DNA of 42,575 bases, taken from a virus. Both the position numbers and the translations under genes were made by a program. The first letter of the stretch is position 1. Each line of letters opens with the position of its first letter. The notes beneath the pieces were generated by a model. That model had not been told where the DNA came from, ran no database searches, and saw nothing but the letters and a program-made list of their open reading frames with translations. The stretch is from positions 1-42,575 of IMG/VR virus record IMGVR_UViG_3300040801_000735; one strand, 5' to 3'. Positions 8,070-16,816 of the stretch are shown here, one piece after another.

Positions 8070-8444
8070 ATGCCTAACGCAGTTGTGAATCTGGAAGACA
8101 CAGAGCGGTTCGACCTTAAGTCGCTGCCTGAAGGTTATGTCGTTCTGCGTCGTCTGTCTTACGGTGAGAAGCTCAAGCGACGTGCCATGACAACGCATAT
8201 GACTATGAAGACGCAGAAGGGTAAGAAGGACCTGGAAGCGCAAATGCAGCTGATCAATGAGGCTGCGTCCCAGTTCGATTTTGCGCATTGCGTTGTAGAG
8301 CACAATCTCGAGGATGCTAATGGCTCGTTGCTGAACCTGGGTTCTGTTGCTGACCTTCAGCGCCTCAATCCTCGTGTAGGCGATGAGATCGAACAGCTCA
8401 TGGACCAGATGAACAACTTCGAGGAGAACGATTCGGGAAACTAG
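8070..8444 (+). CDS. Tail assembly chaperone, short form (gpG-like)
   Basis: A 124-residue protein translated from the ATG after GGGAGG. It is mostly helical and charged, as are lambda gpG-type chaperones, and lies between the tail tube and tape measure genes. These chaperones coat the tape measure protein before tube polymerisation. The gene ends in TCG GGA AAC TAG, which contains the heptamer used to make the longer form. Confidence 0.85.
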   Translation: MPNAVVNLEDTERFDLKSLPEGYVVLRRLSYGEKLKRRAMTTHMTMKTQKGKKDLEAQMQLINEAASQFDFAHCVVEHNLEDANGSLLNLGSVADLQRLNPRVGDEIEQLMDQMNNFEENDSGN

Positions 8445-8686
8445 AGGGCCGGATCCGTGCTAGCGTTGTTCTAGAACGTGAGATGGATCCAGACGTACGA
8501 GAGCTGGTAGAGATGACGAGCCTATGTAAAGAGCTTCACGTCCTACCTCGAGCAGGCGGGCTACTAGATCAGGACTCGTATCACGTCTACGGCATGGGCC
8601 TCGTCTTGGCGGCCTTCAATGAACGCCAACAACTAGAACACCGGAGGATGGAAGCAGAGCAGCGTACAAAGGCTAGGAGGAGATAG
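8070..8686 (+). CDS. Tail assembly chaperone, long form by -1 frameshift (gpGT-like)
   Basis: The slippery heptamer GGGAAAC lies at 8435-8441 in the phase G GGA AAC just before the stop TAG (8442-8444). A -1 slip continues as GGG AAA CTA GAG with no stop through 8683, joining the frame that contains MDPDVRELVEMTSL. The fusion would be 205 residues: 8070-8441 joined to 8441-8686. This matches the conserved G/GT arrangement of siphoviruses, where the T extension recruits the tube protein. The T frame has no good ribosome site of its own before the ATG at 8483, supporting frameshift expression. Its stop overlaps the tape measure start (TAGTG). Confidence 0.88.
8435..8441 (+). promoter_or_regulatory. 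Programmed -1 ribosomal slippery site GGGAAAC
   Basis: Canonical X-XXY-YYZ heptamer, correctly phased in the chaperone frame and followed immediately by that frame's stop codon. The -1 frame is open on both sides of the site. Confidence 0.88.
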
Positions 8687-11600
8687 TGGCTCTAGGTGCA
8701 CGCGAAGTCCTTCTCGTCATTCGCGCTCGTGACGAAGCAACACGCTCACTTCGTTTCCTCTCTGGGAACCTCAGAAACCTGGATAAGGATGCAGCGGCTG
8801 CTGCCTCGGGTATGATTGCTCGAGGCACAGCCCTGTTTTCTCTTGGTGCTGGTCTGACAGCAGTTGGTGGTGCTATTGCAGGTGCTCTTGCGCAAGCTAC
8901 TACACTTGCCGAGGAATATGACCGCCTAGCGCGAATGACTTTGACTCAGGTTGATGGTGTTAAGATCGGCCTGCAAGAGTTGAAGGACATGGCAATCAAC
9001 GTCGGTAGAGATATTCCCGTCCCGCTTAATGAATTGCAAGGCGCTTTGTACGATATCTTCTCCACCATTGATGTTACTGCACCAGAAGCGCAACTACTTC
9101 TTGAGGCCTTTGCTAAAGAGGCAGTAACTGGTCAGGCAGATATTCGTAGAGCAGCAATGACCACGATTGCTATCCTGAACGCTTTCGGCTTGCCTGTATC
9201 CGAAATTACCAGACTTCAAGATATTCAGTTCCAGGCTGTTCGTAAGGGTGCTATGACTTATGAAGAGCTGTCTGAGAACATTGGTAAAGCTATTCCTGCG
9301 TCTGTCCAGGCTGGTCAGGAATTCAGTACTCTTGCAGGTATGATGTCGTTCTTGACTCGTGGTGGTCTGAACGTTTCCATGTCTGCTACGTCTGCAGCGC
9401 GCGCCCTGGAAGCTATGTCGCACCCTAAGACGGTTGAGCGACTTGAAGAGATGGGTGTTAAGGTAACTGATGCGCAAGGTAACTTCCTGCCTCTGGTTGA
9501 TATTTTTGGGCAGCTGAACGAGAAGCTAGAAGGTCTAGGACAGGCTGAACGTAACAAGGTTATCCAGGAACTGCTCGCTGGTGGTGGTAACAGGATTCAG
9601 GCACGTCGATTCTGGATTCGAGCCTTGGATGACTTTGACGGTCTTAAGCAACACCTAGACTGGATGGTTAATTCACAGGGTGCTTTCGAAGAGGCTTACC
9701 AGACAATGCTAGGAGCACCTGTATCCAAGATTCAGATCCTAAAGAACAACTTCGAAGCAATGCGTCTTGAGATCGGTGAGAGGTTGCTTCCTGTTAAGGT
9801 CAAACTAGCAGAGATCGCCTTGAAGCTTCTGGAGGCCTGGGAACGTCTAGATCCTAAGACTAAGGACTTGCTTGTTAAGATGGCTGCTCTTTCAGCTGTC
9901 TTCCTGATTATCTTTGGCGTCATCACTATGATTGCCGGAGTGTTCCTACTCCTTAGTGCTGCTGCTGCTATTGTAGGAGTTAGCCTTGGTGCGGTAGTAG
10001 CTATTGCTGCTGGAGTAGCTGCAGCTATTATAGGTCTTGTAGCTGTCGGTTACTTGATCATCGCTAACTGGGAAACTATCAAGGCTAAGGCAGCTGAGAT
10101 TTGGGAAGGCATTAAGCAGGTAATCCAGAACGTAGCTGAGTGGTGGAATACTAACATCGTACCTATTTGGCAGGGTGCTGTTGATGAATTCCAGCGGATA
10201 TGGGAACGCTTCAGGGAAGGCGTTACCAATGCCTGGAATAGCATCAAGGAAGGCATCCAGTCCGCTATTGACAGTATCAAGCAAGGTATTGACGGGTTCG
10301 TAGAGAAGATTCAGCCTATCAAGGATTCCATCTCTGAGATGGCCGATTACATCTCTGAGCGGTGGGCTTACGTACTTCCAGGTATCCAGACCTTCATTGA
10401 GAATGTTGCTAAGGTCTTTGAGGATCTGTACAACAGAGTTATGCCTATCATCGAGTGGATAGGCGATGCTCTAGGCACGGTCTTCGAAGCCGCTGGTGCC
10501 TACCTAGGTCCTATCATTGAAGGTATTGGTAGCCTTATTGCCGGTATATGGGAGGCTATCTCGGAGTTCGTTGAATTTGTTGTGGCCATCTTTACGGGCG
10601 ATTGGCAGCATGCTTGGGAATCGGCGCAGGCTGGTGTGCAGGGTCTAGTTGACGGTGTTAAGGGCCTCCTCGAAGGCCTGAAGCAAGGCTTTACCGACGC
10701 AATGGATGTCTTGGTAGCAAAGGTGACTGAGTGGTGGAATTCTATCTACACCACGGTAGTTGAAAAGGTCACTATGATCCGAGATGCTGTTGTGCAGTGG
10801 TTTAGCGAACTGCCTGGTAAGGCTGCAGAGTTCTTCTCTCAGATGGTAACTAACATCGCCAACTTCCTTAGTGAGCTACCAGCTAAGGCTGGAGAGTTCC
10901 TTGGCCAGCTTGTTTCGACTATAATCGTCTTCCTAGCCGAACTTCCTGGAAAAGCTATTGAGTACGGATCGCAGTTCATCGCAGCTATGATTACATGGCT
11001 TGGCGACATGGTAACTAAGGCTATCGAGTACGGATCGCAGTTCATTACTAACACTATCAGGTGGCTTGGCGAGCTGCCCGGTAAGGCTTCAGAGTTCTTG
11101 AAGCAGATGGTGGCGAATATTGTTAAGTTCCTACAGGAGCTGCCTGGTAAGGCGCAAGAGTGGTTCAGTAGGATGGTCGAAACGATTAAGGCTTGGTTTG
11201 GACGAGGAAAGGATGAGGCTGGTAGGCAAGCTTCTAGCCTAGTTACAAATGTAATCGACTTTGTAAAGCAGCTACCGGGACGTATAGGACAGGCTATCAG
11301 CGGTATTGTTGGTGTTTTCCGTAACAAGATGAACGACGCTAAAGATGCCTTCCTGCGGAGTCTAAGTAGCGGTGCTCGAGAAGCTATCCGTGAGGCTAGG
11401 AATATTCCAGGTAAGATTGCTGCTGCTATTGTCAGAATGGGTTGGGCTCTGTATAATGCCGGTACTAACATTATTCGCGGACTTATCAACGGTATTAAGA
11501 GCATGGTAAGTGCAGTAGTTACAGCGGCTCGTGACGTTGTTAGGAGTGCCATTGATGGTGCTAAGAGACTTCTTGGCCTTGCATCTCCTTCGAAGGTCTT

Positions 11601-11919
11601 CATGGAGATCGGTAAGAACACCATGCAGGGCATGGTAATCGGACTTGAATCTCAGAAGAAGTACGTGGACCGAGCAATTGATGACATTCAAGGCAGCGTT
11701 GATCGTCTTGATCCTTCTGTTACGATACCAGGACAGTTTGCACGTACTTATGAAATGGGCGGCTACAGGTCGGATCAGACATTTGCAAACACACCTACTG
11801 CTACTCAAGAGCAGGCTCCAGTCGAGGTAACTGTAAATGTCTACACTCAGGAAATCGATCCTGCTAAGCACGCCTCTGATCTTGCTTGGGAACTTTCTCG
11901 AAGGATGGCGGTGCGCTGA
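8686..11919 (+). CDS. Tail tape measure protein
   Basis: At 1077 residues this is the longest gene here, starting at GTG after AGGAGG. It sets tail length and is threaded into the cell on infection. The N-terminal 350 residues form a TP901-type tape measure domain (GLNVSMSATSAARALEAMSH, then LAGGGNRIQARRFW). A long hydrophobic segment, about residues 400-460, would span membranes. Residues about 700-830 carry repeats of roughly 20 residues built on ELPGKAxEF. The C-terminal part includes ARDVVRSAIDGAKRLLGLAS, then SPSKVFMEIGKNTMQGM, a motif common in tape measure proteins. Its stop overlaps the distal tail gene by one base. Confidence 0.92.
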   Translation: MALGAREVLLVIRARDEATRSLRFLSGNLRNLDKDAAAAASGMIARGTALFSLGAGLTAVGGAIAGALAQATTLAEEYDRLARMTLTQVDGVKIGLQELKDMAINVGRDIPVPLNELQGALYDIFSTIDVTAPEAQLLLEAFAKEAVTGQADIRRAAMTTIAILNAFGLPVSEITRLQDIQFQAVRKGAMTYEELSENIGKAIPASVQAGQEFSTLAGMMSFLTRGGLNVSMSATSAARALEAMSHPKTVERLEEMGVKVTDAQGNFLPLVDIFGQLNEKLEGLGQAERNKVIQELLAGGGNRIQARRFWIRALDDFDGLKQHLDWMVNSQGAFEEAYQTMLGAPVSKIQILKNNFEAMRLEIGERLLPVKVKLAEIALKLLEAWERLDPKTKDLLVKMAALSAVFLIIFGVITMIAGVFLLLSAAAAIVGVSLGAVVAIAAGVAAAIIGLVAVGYLIIANWETIKAKAAEIWEGIKQVIQNVAEWWNTNIVPIWQGAVDEFQRIWERFREGVTNAWNSIKEGIQSAIDSIKQGIDGFVEKIQPIKDSISEMADYISERWAYVLPGIQTFIENVAKVFEDLYNRVMPIIEWIGDALGTVFEAAGAYLGPIIEGIGSLIAGIWEAISEFVEFVVAIFTGDWQHAWESAQAGVQGLVDGVKGLLEGLKQGFTDAMDVLVAKVTEWWNSIYTTVVEKVTMIRDAVVQWFSELPGKAAEFFSQMVTNIANFLSELPAKAGEFLGQLVSTIIVFLAELPGKAIEYGSQFIAAMITWLGDMVTKAIEYGSQFITNTIRWLGELPGKASEFLKQMVANIVKFLQELPGKAQEWFSRMVETIKAWFGRGKDEAGRQASSLVTNVIDFVKQLPGRIGQAISGIVGVFRNKMNDAKDAFLRSLSSGAREAIREARNIPGKIAAAIVRMGWALYNAGTNIIRGLINGIKSMVSAVVTAARDVVRSAIDGAKRLLGLASPSKVFMEIGKNTMQGMVIGLESQKKYVDRAIDDIQGSVDRLDPSVTIPGQFARTYEMGGYRSDQTFANTPTATQEQAPVEVTVNVYTQEIDPAKHASDLAWELSRRMAVR

Positions 11920-12776
11920 TGGCTGCTCCCACGCTTACTGACTATCAATTTCAGTATAAAGAAGGCGGCCTACTACTTAATGGCCCACACACCAGCAGGC
12001 CCTTCTTCGATGTGCACAAAGTTGAGGGACTAGCATTCCCGAGCTTTTCCACTTACCACAAAGATAAGGATATGAGCCACGGAGATAGTGTATGGACGAA
12101 GTGGTCTAAGGCGAAGCGTATCTCTCTTCAGGGTATACTATACCTAGATCCTAGTACACTAGCCATCTTTGATACTCTGGCTACCAGCTTCCTACCTGAT
12201 GGCGTCGAATATCCTTTCTACTACAAATATCCCGGACTTACTCAGCGCTACATCATGTGTCAGCCTGATGAGTTTCCGATCCAGATTGACCTGGAAACAG
12301 CAATGCGTACGGGGCAGACACCATTTAAGATCAACCTCATAGCACGTTATCCTGTCAGCTATGTGAATCTGTCTAACTTGTCTCTCGGTGATGGTACGTG
12401 GCACTCTATAACTAATGCAGGTAATGCACCCACCTACGTATCGCTATTTATGGACTTTCCGGCCACTGCAGTTACTATGTCTGGCTGGGAGTTCGGTATT
12501 TACAGCACTAATACTGTAGGTGGCTATATTACCTCACTTAGAGTTACCAAGACCTACACTAGCACAGTTGTAACCGATACCACACTGGATATGCAGAATC
12601 GTACCATTACGGGCGGTTTTACTCTTAATGATTGCGAGTATGGAGAGACTGGTGTTTCACCATACCGTTGGTGGTCACTTCCTCCTGGAACGTGGTACTT
12701 GCGCTGGGATATCTATCAATCTGCAGGAACTACCCCAACAACAACTGCTTATTGTAAATCCGGATATTGGAGTTAG
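11919..12776 (+). CDS. Distal tail protein (Dit-like)
   Basis: The start is the ATG in TGATG at the tape measure stop; 285 residues. The first 150 residues (LLLNGPHTSRPFFDVHKVEG, then LDPSTLAIFDTLAT) match the N-terminal ring domain of Dit-type proteins of actinobacterial siphoviruses. The rest is a beta-rich galectin-like or carbohydrate-binding-like part. Dit hexamers join the tail tube to the tail tip. Position right after the tape measure gene is diagnostic. Confidence 0.75.
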   Translation: MAAPTLTDYQFQYKEGGLLLNGPHTSRPFFDVHKVEGLAFPSFSTYHKDKDMSHGDSVWTKWSKAKRISLQGILYLDPSTLAIFDTLATSFLPDGVEYPFYYKYPGLTQRYIMCQPDEFPIQIDLETAMRTGQTPFKINLIARYPVSYVNLSNLSLGDGTWHSITNAGNAPTYVSLFMDFPATAVTMSGWEFGIYSTNTVGGYITSLRVTKTYTSTVVTDTTLDMQNRTITGGFTLNDCEYGETGVSPYRWWSLPPGTWYLRWDIYQSAGTTPTTTAYCKSGYWS

Positions 12777-12778
12777 TC

Positions 12779-13909
12779 ATGGGTACTCCTGGGCCAGTAG
12801 AATGGCAATTCTACACACAGAGTAAGACTGGTGTATTTTATACTTGGCTGAATGGCGCCTACGATATTCAGGGCGAGTGGTTTGTTAGTAGGGCAGGCGC
12901 ATTGAGGATAAAGATTCCCTTTGACGGTTTAGATTCAGGTCTGAGCTTGTCGCCTACTCTAGGTATACCTAGAAGCTGGAGTCTTCACGAATCTATCATG
13001 CCAATGCTAGCTGAACTTGTTGCTGTACGTAATGGCGTGATTGTTTTTGCTGGTCCTATTTTGGATGTGACAGTTTCTACAAAGGAGCATCACCTAACAA
13101 TTCAAGCAGGTAGTCTAGAAACTTACATGGATTTTACTTTCGTACAAAATACCTGGTCACATACAGCTGCAGACCCGCAGGAAATTGCTTGGTCTGTTCT
13201 TTCCAATTCTCTCTATACCACGATGCTTAATATCACACAAGGATCGAAGTATAACACACAAGTCTATACTGCCGATTTCTCTTGGCCTACAAATTCAGGC
13301 TCGGATACAACTAGCCAGGTACTTGAAACAGTTAGACAGTTAACTTCCGCCGGATTTGACTATTCGATTGCTCCTGATACACGCAAATTCCTTACATGGG
13401 GACTAATTAAACGCAAGTATGTAGAATACTCTATTGGCGACGACAACAGAGTTCCTACAACTAGTATCAGCATCCAAGTCAATGGTGCTAGCCTAGTCAA
13501 TAAACTAGAGTGGACTGGACCAGCAGGTAGCGGTGATATAGCTAGCGCTGCTAATGTTTGGTTTCCTCAAGCCAAGGCAACTATGTCCTTCTCTAGTTAC
13601 GGTACACCAAGTGCCGCAGCAGGAGCCGCACAATCATACGTGAATAGATATAGTAAACCACAGAACTGGCTCCAATTTGTAACTACGGATAATATACTCG
13701 ATCCGTGGGGAGATGCTGTTGTTGAGGGTACTGAACAGCCCGTCATGACCGGACACAACATGACTATAGGACTAAATGTCGATGGCGGTGATTTTGCGCC
13801 GTATCGAACAGACAGCACGTATGAAACATTCACTATAAATGGATTCCAGGTGACAGTAAGTGCATCAGGCGCTGAAACTGTCCAATGGTACTCCAGGCTG
13901 TCAGGGTGA
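12779..13909 (+). CDS. Minor tail protein (tail-tip, gp37-like)
   Basis: A 376-residue protein. The ATG at 12779 has GGAG 6 bases upstream and is preferred over a TTG 12 bases earlier. The N-terminal half has the LNGAYDIQGEWFVSRAGALR and FAGPILDV pattern of ReqiPepy6 gp37-type or Tal-like tail-tip proteins, which form the hub closing the tail. The C-terminal part ends in FTINGFQVTVSASGAETVQW. It follows Dit and precedes the receptor-binding candidate, as in other siphoviruses. Confidence 0.7.
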   Translation: MGTPGPVEWQFYTQSKTGVFYTWLNGAYDIQGEWFVSRAGALRIKIPFDGLDSGLSLSPTLGIPRSWSLHESIMPMLAELVAVRNGVIVFAGPILDVTVSTKEHHLTIQAGSLETYMDFTFVQNTWSHTAADPQEIAWSVLSNSLYTTMLNITQGSKYNTQVYTADFSWPTNSGSDTTSQVLETVRQLTSAGFDYSIAPDTRKFLTWGLIKRKYVEYSIGDDNRVPTTSISIQVNGASLVNKLEWTGPAGSGDIASAANVWFPQAKATMSFSSYGTPSAAAGAAQSYVNRYSKPQNWLQFVTTDNILDPWGDAVVEGTEQPVMTGHNMTIGLNVDGGDFAPYRTDSTYETFTINGFQVTVSASGAETVQWYSRLSG

Positions 13910-13915
13910 TTTGTT

Positions 13916-14425
13916 ATGTCCTATAATCAGCGACCTAACAACCTACTTGAAGAGGTTGTTAATCTCAGTAGAGAACGCATATTCCTTGAAACATTCACAA
14001 ACAGACTAAGAGGCATTTCAGTCAGCCAGTCTAGCCAGTACAACGTCACTACTGGTACAACTACAAATATGTCTTGGAATGTTACAGGTTGGAGTAGTGG
14101 AGGCTACTCTTTAGCTTCCGGTGTTCTTACTGTGGGTGTAGCAGGGTACCACCGCATTAACCTCTTTTGTCATATGACTGCCAATGCAACCGGTTACCGC
14201 CGTATGACACTACTGATCAATGACGTAAACAGCGGCATTAGCGAAGTAGGTGGTCATGCTAGCAGCAGGAACGGACCAGCATTAGAACTGGTAAAATTGC
14301 TAGACGTTGGAGATCAGGTAAGAGCAACAATTTACCAGTCATCAGGAACCACTCTTGGCGTCATTAACTCCGGATCAGCCTTGAACGGATTTACTCTTGT
14401 ACATTTCGGAGGTGCATTAGCATGA
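13916..14425 (+). CDS. Minor tail protein with C1q-like jelly-roll end; candidate receptor binder
   Basis: A 169-residue protein. The N-terminal 50 residues include a coiled-coil-like helix (LLEEVVNLSRERIFLETF). The rest follows the C1q/TNF jelly-roll pattern: SGVLTVGVAGYHRINLFCHM, RRMTLLINDVN, LLDVGDQVRATIYQSSG and a terminal FTLVHFGGA strand. Such trimeric heads are common on phage receptor-binding proteins. It is the last tail gene before lysis genes. Family assigned by pattern. Confidence 0.7.
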   Translation: MSYNQRPNNLLEEVVNLSRERIFLETFTNRLRGISVSQSSQYNVTTGTTTNMSWNVTGWSSGGYSLASGVLTVGVAGYHRINLFCHMTANATGYRRMTLLINDVNSGISEVGGHASSRNGPALELVKLLDVGDQVRATIYQSSGTTLGVINSGSALNGFTLVHFGGALA

Positions 14426-14658
14426 CGCTCTATGGTCCTGATACTACTCCTGAACAGGATGAGCGTATCCTAGCCGCTGTACGTATAGGCTTCCCCGAAG
14501 CTACTCCCGCCCAAGCAAAGCAGATCGTAGATAGGGTAGTACGTGGAGCAATAATCAAGCAAGTACGTGTATGGGAACTGGTACGTGCACAAGCAATGGC
14601 ACAACAAGTACTAGACCAAGAGATAGGTCAGATCGACGTTATCTTTCCTGACGAGTAG
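14422..14658 (+). CDS. Small protein between tail and lysis genes, unknown
   Basis: A 78-residue, largely helical protein overlapping the previous stop by ATGA, with GGAGG 9 bases upstream. It has an N-terminal acidic part and a helix rich in Arg, Gln and Ala (ATPAQAKQIVDRVVRGAIIK). No family is recognised. It may be a tail or lysis accessory. Confidence 0.65.
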   Translation: MTLYGPDTTPEQDERILAAVRIGFPEATPAQAKQIVDRVVRGAIIKQVRVWELVRAQAMAQQVLDQEIGQIDVIFPDE

Positions 14659-14669
14659 AGGAGGCTCTG

Positions 14670-16007
14670 ATGGTTAATCCAGTACCGGGCTATTCTGTAA
14701 CAACTCCGTACGGGAAGAAACCTAACAACAACACTTACTGGCAGGCATGCGGATTCCATACCGGAGCCGACTTCGCCGCACCCGAAGGTACGTGGGTGGT
14801 GGCGTCTATCTCTGGTGATCTCCGCGTACGGAACTACGGCCCAGCATTCGGCATTCAGTGTGCGATCAGTCCTGACCCTGGCGACCCGTTCGCTGACGGT
14901 GAAGTATTCTACGCACATCTATCCTGGCTCGATCCGAACCTGATCAATAAGCGCGTCGAGGCAGGACAGCGCATCGGAAAGGTTGGCTCAACAGGAGGCG
15001 ACTGGGGTCCACATCTTCACTACGAGCAGCACACCGTTAAGACTCGTTGGGGATGTGATGTAGTAACCGATCCTATGCCGAGCATCCTGTGGTCTCCGCA
15101 GCACAAGTGGGCGTTTCCTAGTGGGACAAAGGTGTACTTGTCTTACCTGAAGGTCGATGGCCACTTGGCGAACAGCGATGGCTGGTCGCAGTCGATCAAG
15201 TGCTTGCAGGAGATGCTGAACGTCCACCTCGGGTGTGAGATACCTCTGATCGGGAAGTTCGGACCACAGACGGATGAGTGTACACGCGAATGCCAAGACT
15301 TGCATCTACCACCGGCTGATCCTGCAGGTAAGTCTTTCGTAGGACCAAAGCAGGGCCAGCACCTCATCGATGTTACTAAGGCTCCCTACGTCCTTGAAGA
15401 CGACCGCGAAACAACTCCCGAGCCTGATCCAACTCAACCTGTAATCAAGCCTTGGCCAGCTAAAGCCTTGGTCACTCTACGCCAGCAGGTCGACCAACTC
15501 TATCCAGGTAGAGATAAGGCTACGGACGGTTGGATTGGAGACCTGGCACACTGCGGACCGGGAGCGCCTCCTTCAGAGCACTGTCCTGATGAGGCCTCTG
15601 AGCCTCCAGGTGTTGTGCGCGCTCTGGATATCGATGCCGATCTTGTTCCAGGAGAGGCGCGAGGAGAATCGCAGCGTCTCGCAGACATGATCGTAGATGC
15701 CGGACGTGCAGGAGATAAGAGACTATGGTACGTTATTCACAACGGTGTTATCCGTTCAGTTACCTATGGCTGGGTTGATCGTCCATACACCGGCAGTAAC
15801 CCGCATGAGTCGCACATCCATGTCTCTTTCAAGCCTGAGGGTGACCAGAACGGTACTCCGTTTGTTCTTAAGACTGAGCCAGAGCCTGAACCCGAGCCAA
15901 CACCGACAGAGGTGACACGCGAGGAGTTTGACGCACTTAAGCTTCATGTCGATGCACTAGATACGGCTTTCAAGAACCACAGGCATGAGACGGAGGGCCC
16001 GAAATGA
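14670..16007 (+). CDS. Endolysin with M23 and M15-like peptidase domains
   Basis: A 445-residue cell-wall hydrolase. Residues 1-125 form an M23 zinc peptidase: HTGAD (His30, Asp34) and HLHYE (His115, His117). A peptidoglycan-binding-like segment follows at about 150-225 (SIKCLQEMLNVHLG, GKFGPQTDECTRECQ). After a Pro/Glu linker, about 265-405 looks like an M15/VanY-type carboxypeptidase: SEH, then VRALDIDAD, then SHIHVSF as third metal ligand. A second EPEPEPEPTPTE linker leads to a short C-terminal helix. No signal peptide is seen, so export would need a holin. AGGAGG lies 6 bases before the ATG. Confidence 0.85.
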   Translation: MVNPVPGYSVTTPYGKKPNNNTYWQACGFHTGADFAAPEGTWVVASISGDLRVRNYGPAFGIQCAISPDPGDPFADGEVFYAHLSWLDPNLINKRVEAGQRIGKVGSTGGDWGPHLHYEQHTVKTRWGCDVVTDPMPSILWSPQHKWAFPSGTKVYLSYLKVDGHLANSDGWSQSIKCLQEMLNVHLGCEIPLIGKFGPQTDECTRECQDLHLPPADPAGKSFVGPKQGQHLIDVTKAPYVLEDDRETTPEPDPTQPVIKPWPAKALVTLRQQVDQLYPGRDKATDGWIGDLAHCGPGAPPSEHCPDEASEPPGVVRALDIDADLVPGEARGESQRLADMIVDAGRAGDKRLWYVIHNGVIRSVTYGWVDRPYTGSNPHESHIHVSFKPEGDQNGTPFVLKTEPEPEPEPTPTEVTREEFDALKLHVDALDTAFKNHRHETEGPK

Positions 16008-16216
16008 GCAGAACTGTACTAGCATCCTGGTTGCGCGTCTTTGGAGCGGCTCTTCTTACAGCCTTCCTTATTGATCTGACGCAGGGAGGCTCTCTGGATG
16101 TCTTCTCCAACTGGGGAACGTGGGTAGTAGCAGGACTTGTCTCTGTACTGCCTGTTATCATCAACTGGCTGAACCCTAACGACCCGCGTTATGGTAGGGT
16201 ACATGAAAACCCTTAA
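16004..16216 (+). CDS. Holin candidate, two membrane segments
   Basis: A 70-residue protein overlapping the endolysin stop by 4 bases (ATGA), with GGAGG just upstream. It has two membrane segments (about residues 10-26 and 38-55, the second WVVAGLVSVLPVIINWL) and a charged tail. Size, topology and position fit a small class II holin that permeabilises the membrane for the endolysin. Confidence 0.75.
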   Translation: MSRTVLASWLRVFGAALLTAFLIDLTQGGSLDVFSNWGTWVVAGLVSVLPVIINWLNPNDPRYGRVHENP

Positions 16217-16568
16217 ACACACCAGACTCAATCCGGTTAACATCGAGCTTGTACATATATTGTCTCTGGCTCTGCTGTTTGGCTTGGGGACCTATACTAT
16301 TTACTATGCCGAACTAGTATCTGGGTCCGAACTCCTAGTTCACGAGGTTGCTCTAGTCTGGTCAGTAGCCGCTGCAGCTTTACTGATCTGGGGCCAATGG
16401 AATGCTCGAGTGCTGACGCTTGCAGGCGCTCTGAGTATGGGCCTTGTCGCAGGCCATATTCTATATGCAGTTATTAGTTTCCAGGCACCGCTAACCTTCG
16501 GCTTTTCGAGCGGGTGTGAATTCATTGTTGCCTGGATGCTAACGCACACAGAAGCTAGAGATCCGTAG
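16203..16568 (+). CDS. Four-helix membrane protein, possible second holin
   Basis: A 121-residue protein with four hydrophobic segments (ELVHILSLALLFGLGTYTIY; a VALVWSVAAAALLIW core; LAGALSMGLVAGHILYAVI; a weaker one near the end). The ATG at 16203 is preferred because AGGG lies just upstream; an in-frame ATG at 16191 lacks a ribosome site. It overlaps the holin gene by 14 bases. A second holin, antiholin or superinfection-related membrane protein is possible. Confidence 0.65.
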   Translation: MKTLKHTRLNPVNIELVHILSLALLFGLGTYTIYYAELVSGSELLVHEVALVWSVAAAALLIWGQWNARVLTLAGALSMGLVAGHILYAVISFQAPLTFGFSSGCEFIVAWMLTHTEARDP

Positions 16569-16570
16569 AT

Positions 16571-16759
16571 ATGGATGAAAAAAGTCTATGGTGGCAAGAG
16601 ATAACCCATAACACCGGATATAACCCTGTTGTAGTCGGTCTGGCTTTCATGCTAGCACGTGCAGTCATTCGTGCAGTCCTTCCGCCAGGTACCTACTTCC
16701 GTTTCATGGACAGGGTACTCAAGCGCTATAACGGTAATGGTGACAACACCGAAAAGTAG
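16571..16759 (+). CDS. Small membrane protein at end of lysis cassette
   Basis: A 62-residue protein with one hydrophobic segment (VVVGLAFMLARAVIRAVLP) and a basic C-terminal part. It is the last plus-strand gene before the bidirectional terminator. There is no strong ribosome site, so it may be expressed by reinitiation after the preceding stop 2 bases away. Confidence 0.55.
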   Translation: MDEKSLWWQEITHNTGYNPVVVGLAFMLARAVIRAVLPPGTYFRFMDRVLKRYNGNGDNTEK

Positions 16760-16762
16760 ACC

Positions 16763-16816
16763 GCTAACCCCCTACCTGCCGTGTTCTCCTCCGGTCCCTC
16801 CAGGTAGGGGGTTAGC
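16763..16816. terminator. Bidirectional terminator between convergent blocks
   Basis: A perfect 16-bp inverted repeat (GCTAACCCCCTACCTG and its complement) with a 22-base loop between the plus-strand lysis genes and the minus-strand resolvase. It overlaps the resolvase stop codon. Its position where two transcription units converge makes it the terminator for both. Confidence 0.85.

Noticed and set aside
10839-11633. Minus-strand ORF in the tape measure gene
   Set aside because: Antisense shadow of repetitive helical coding sequence.
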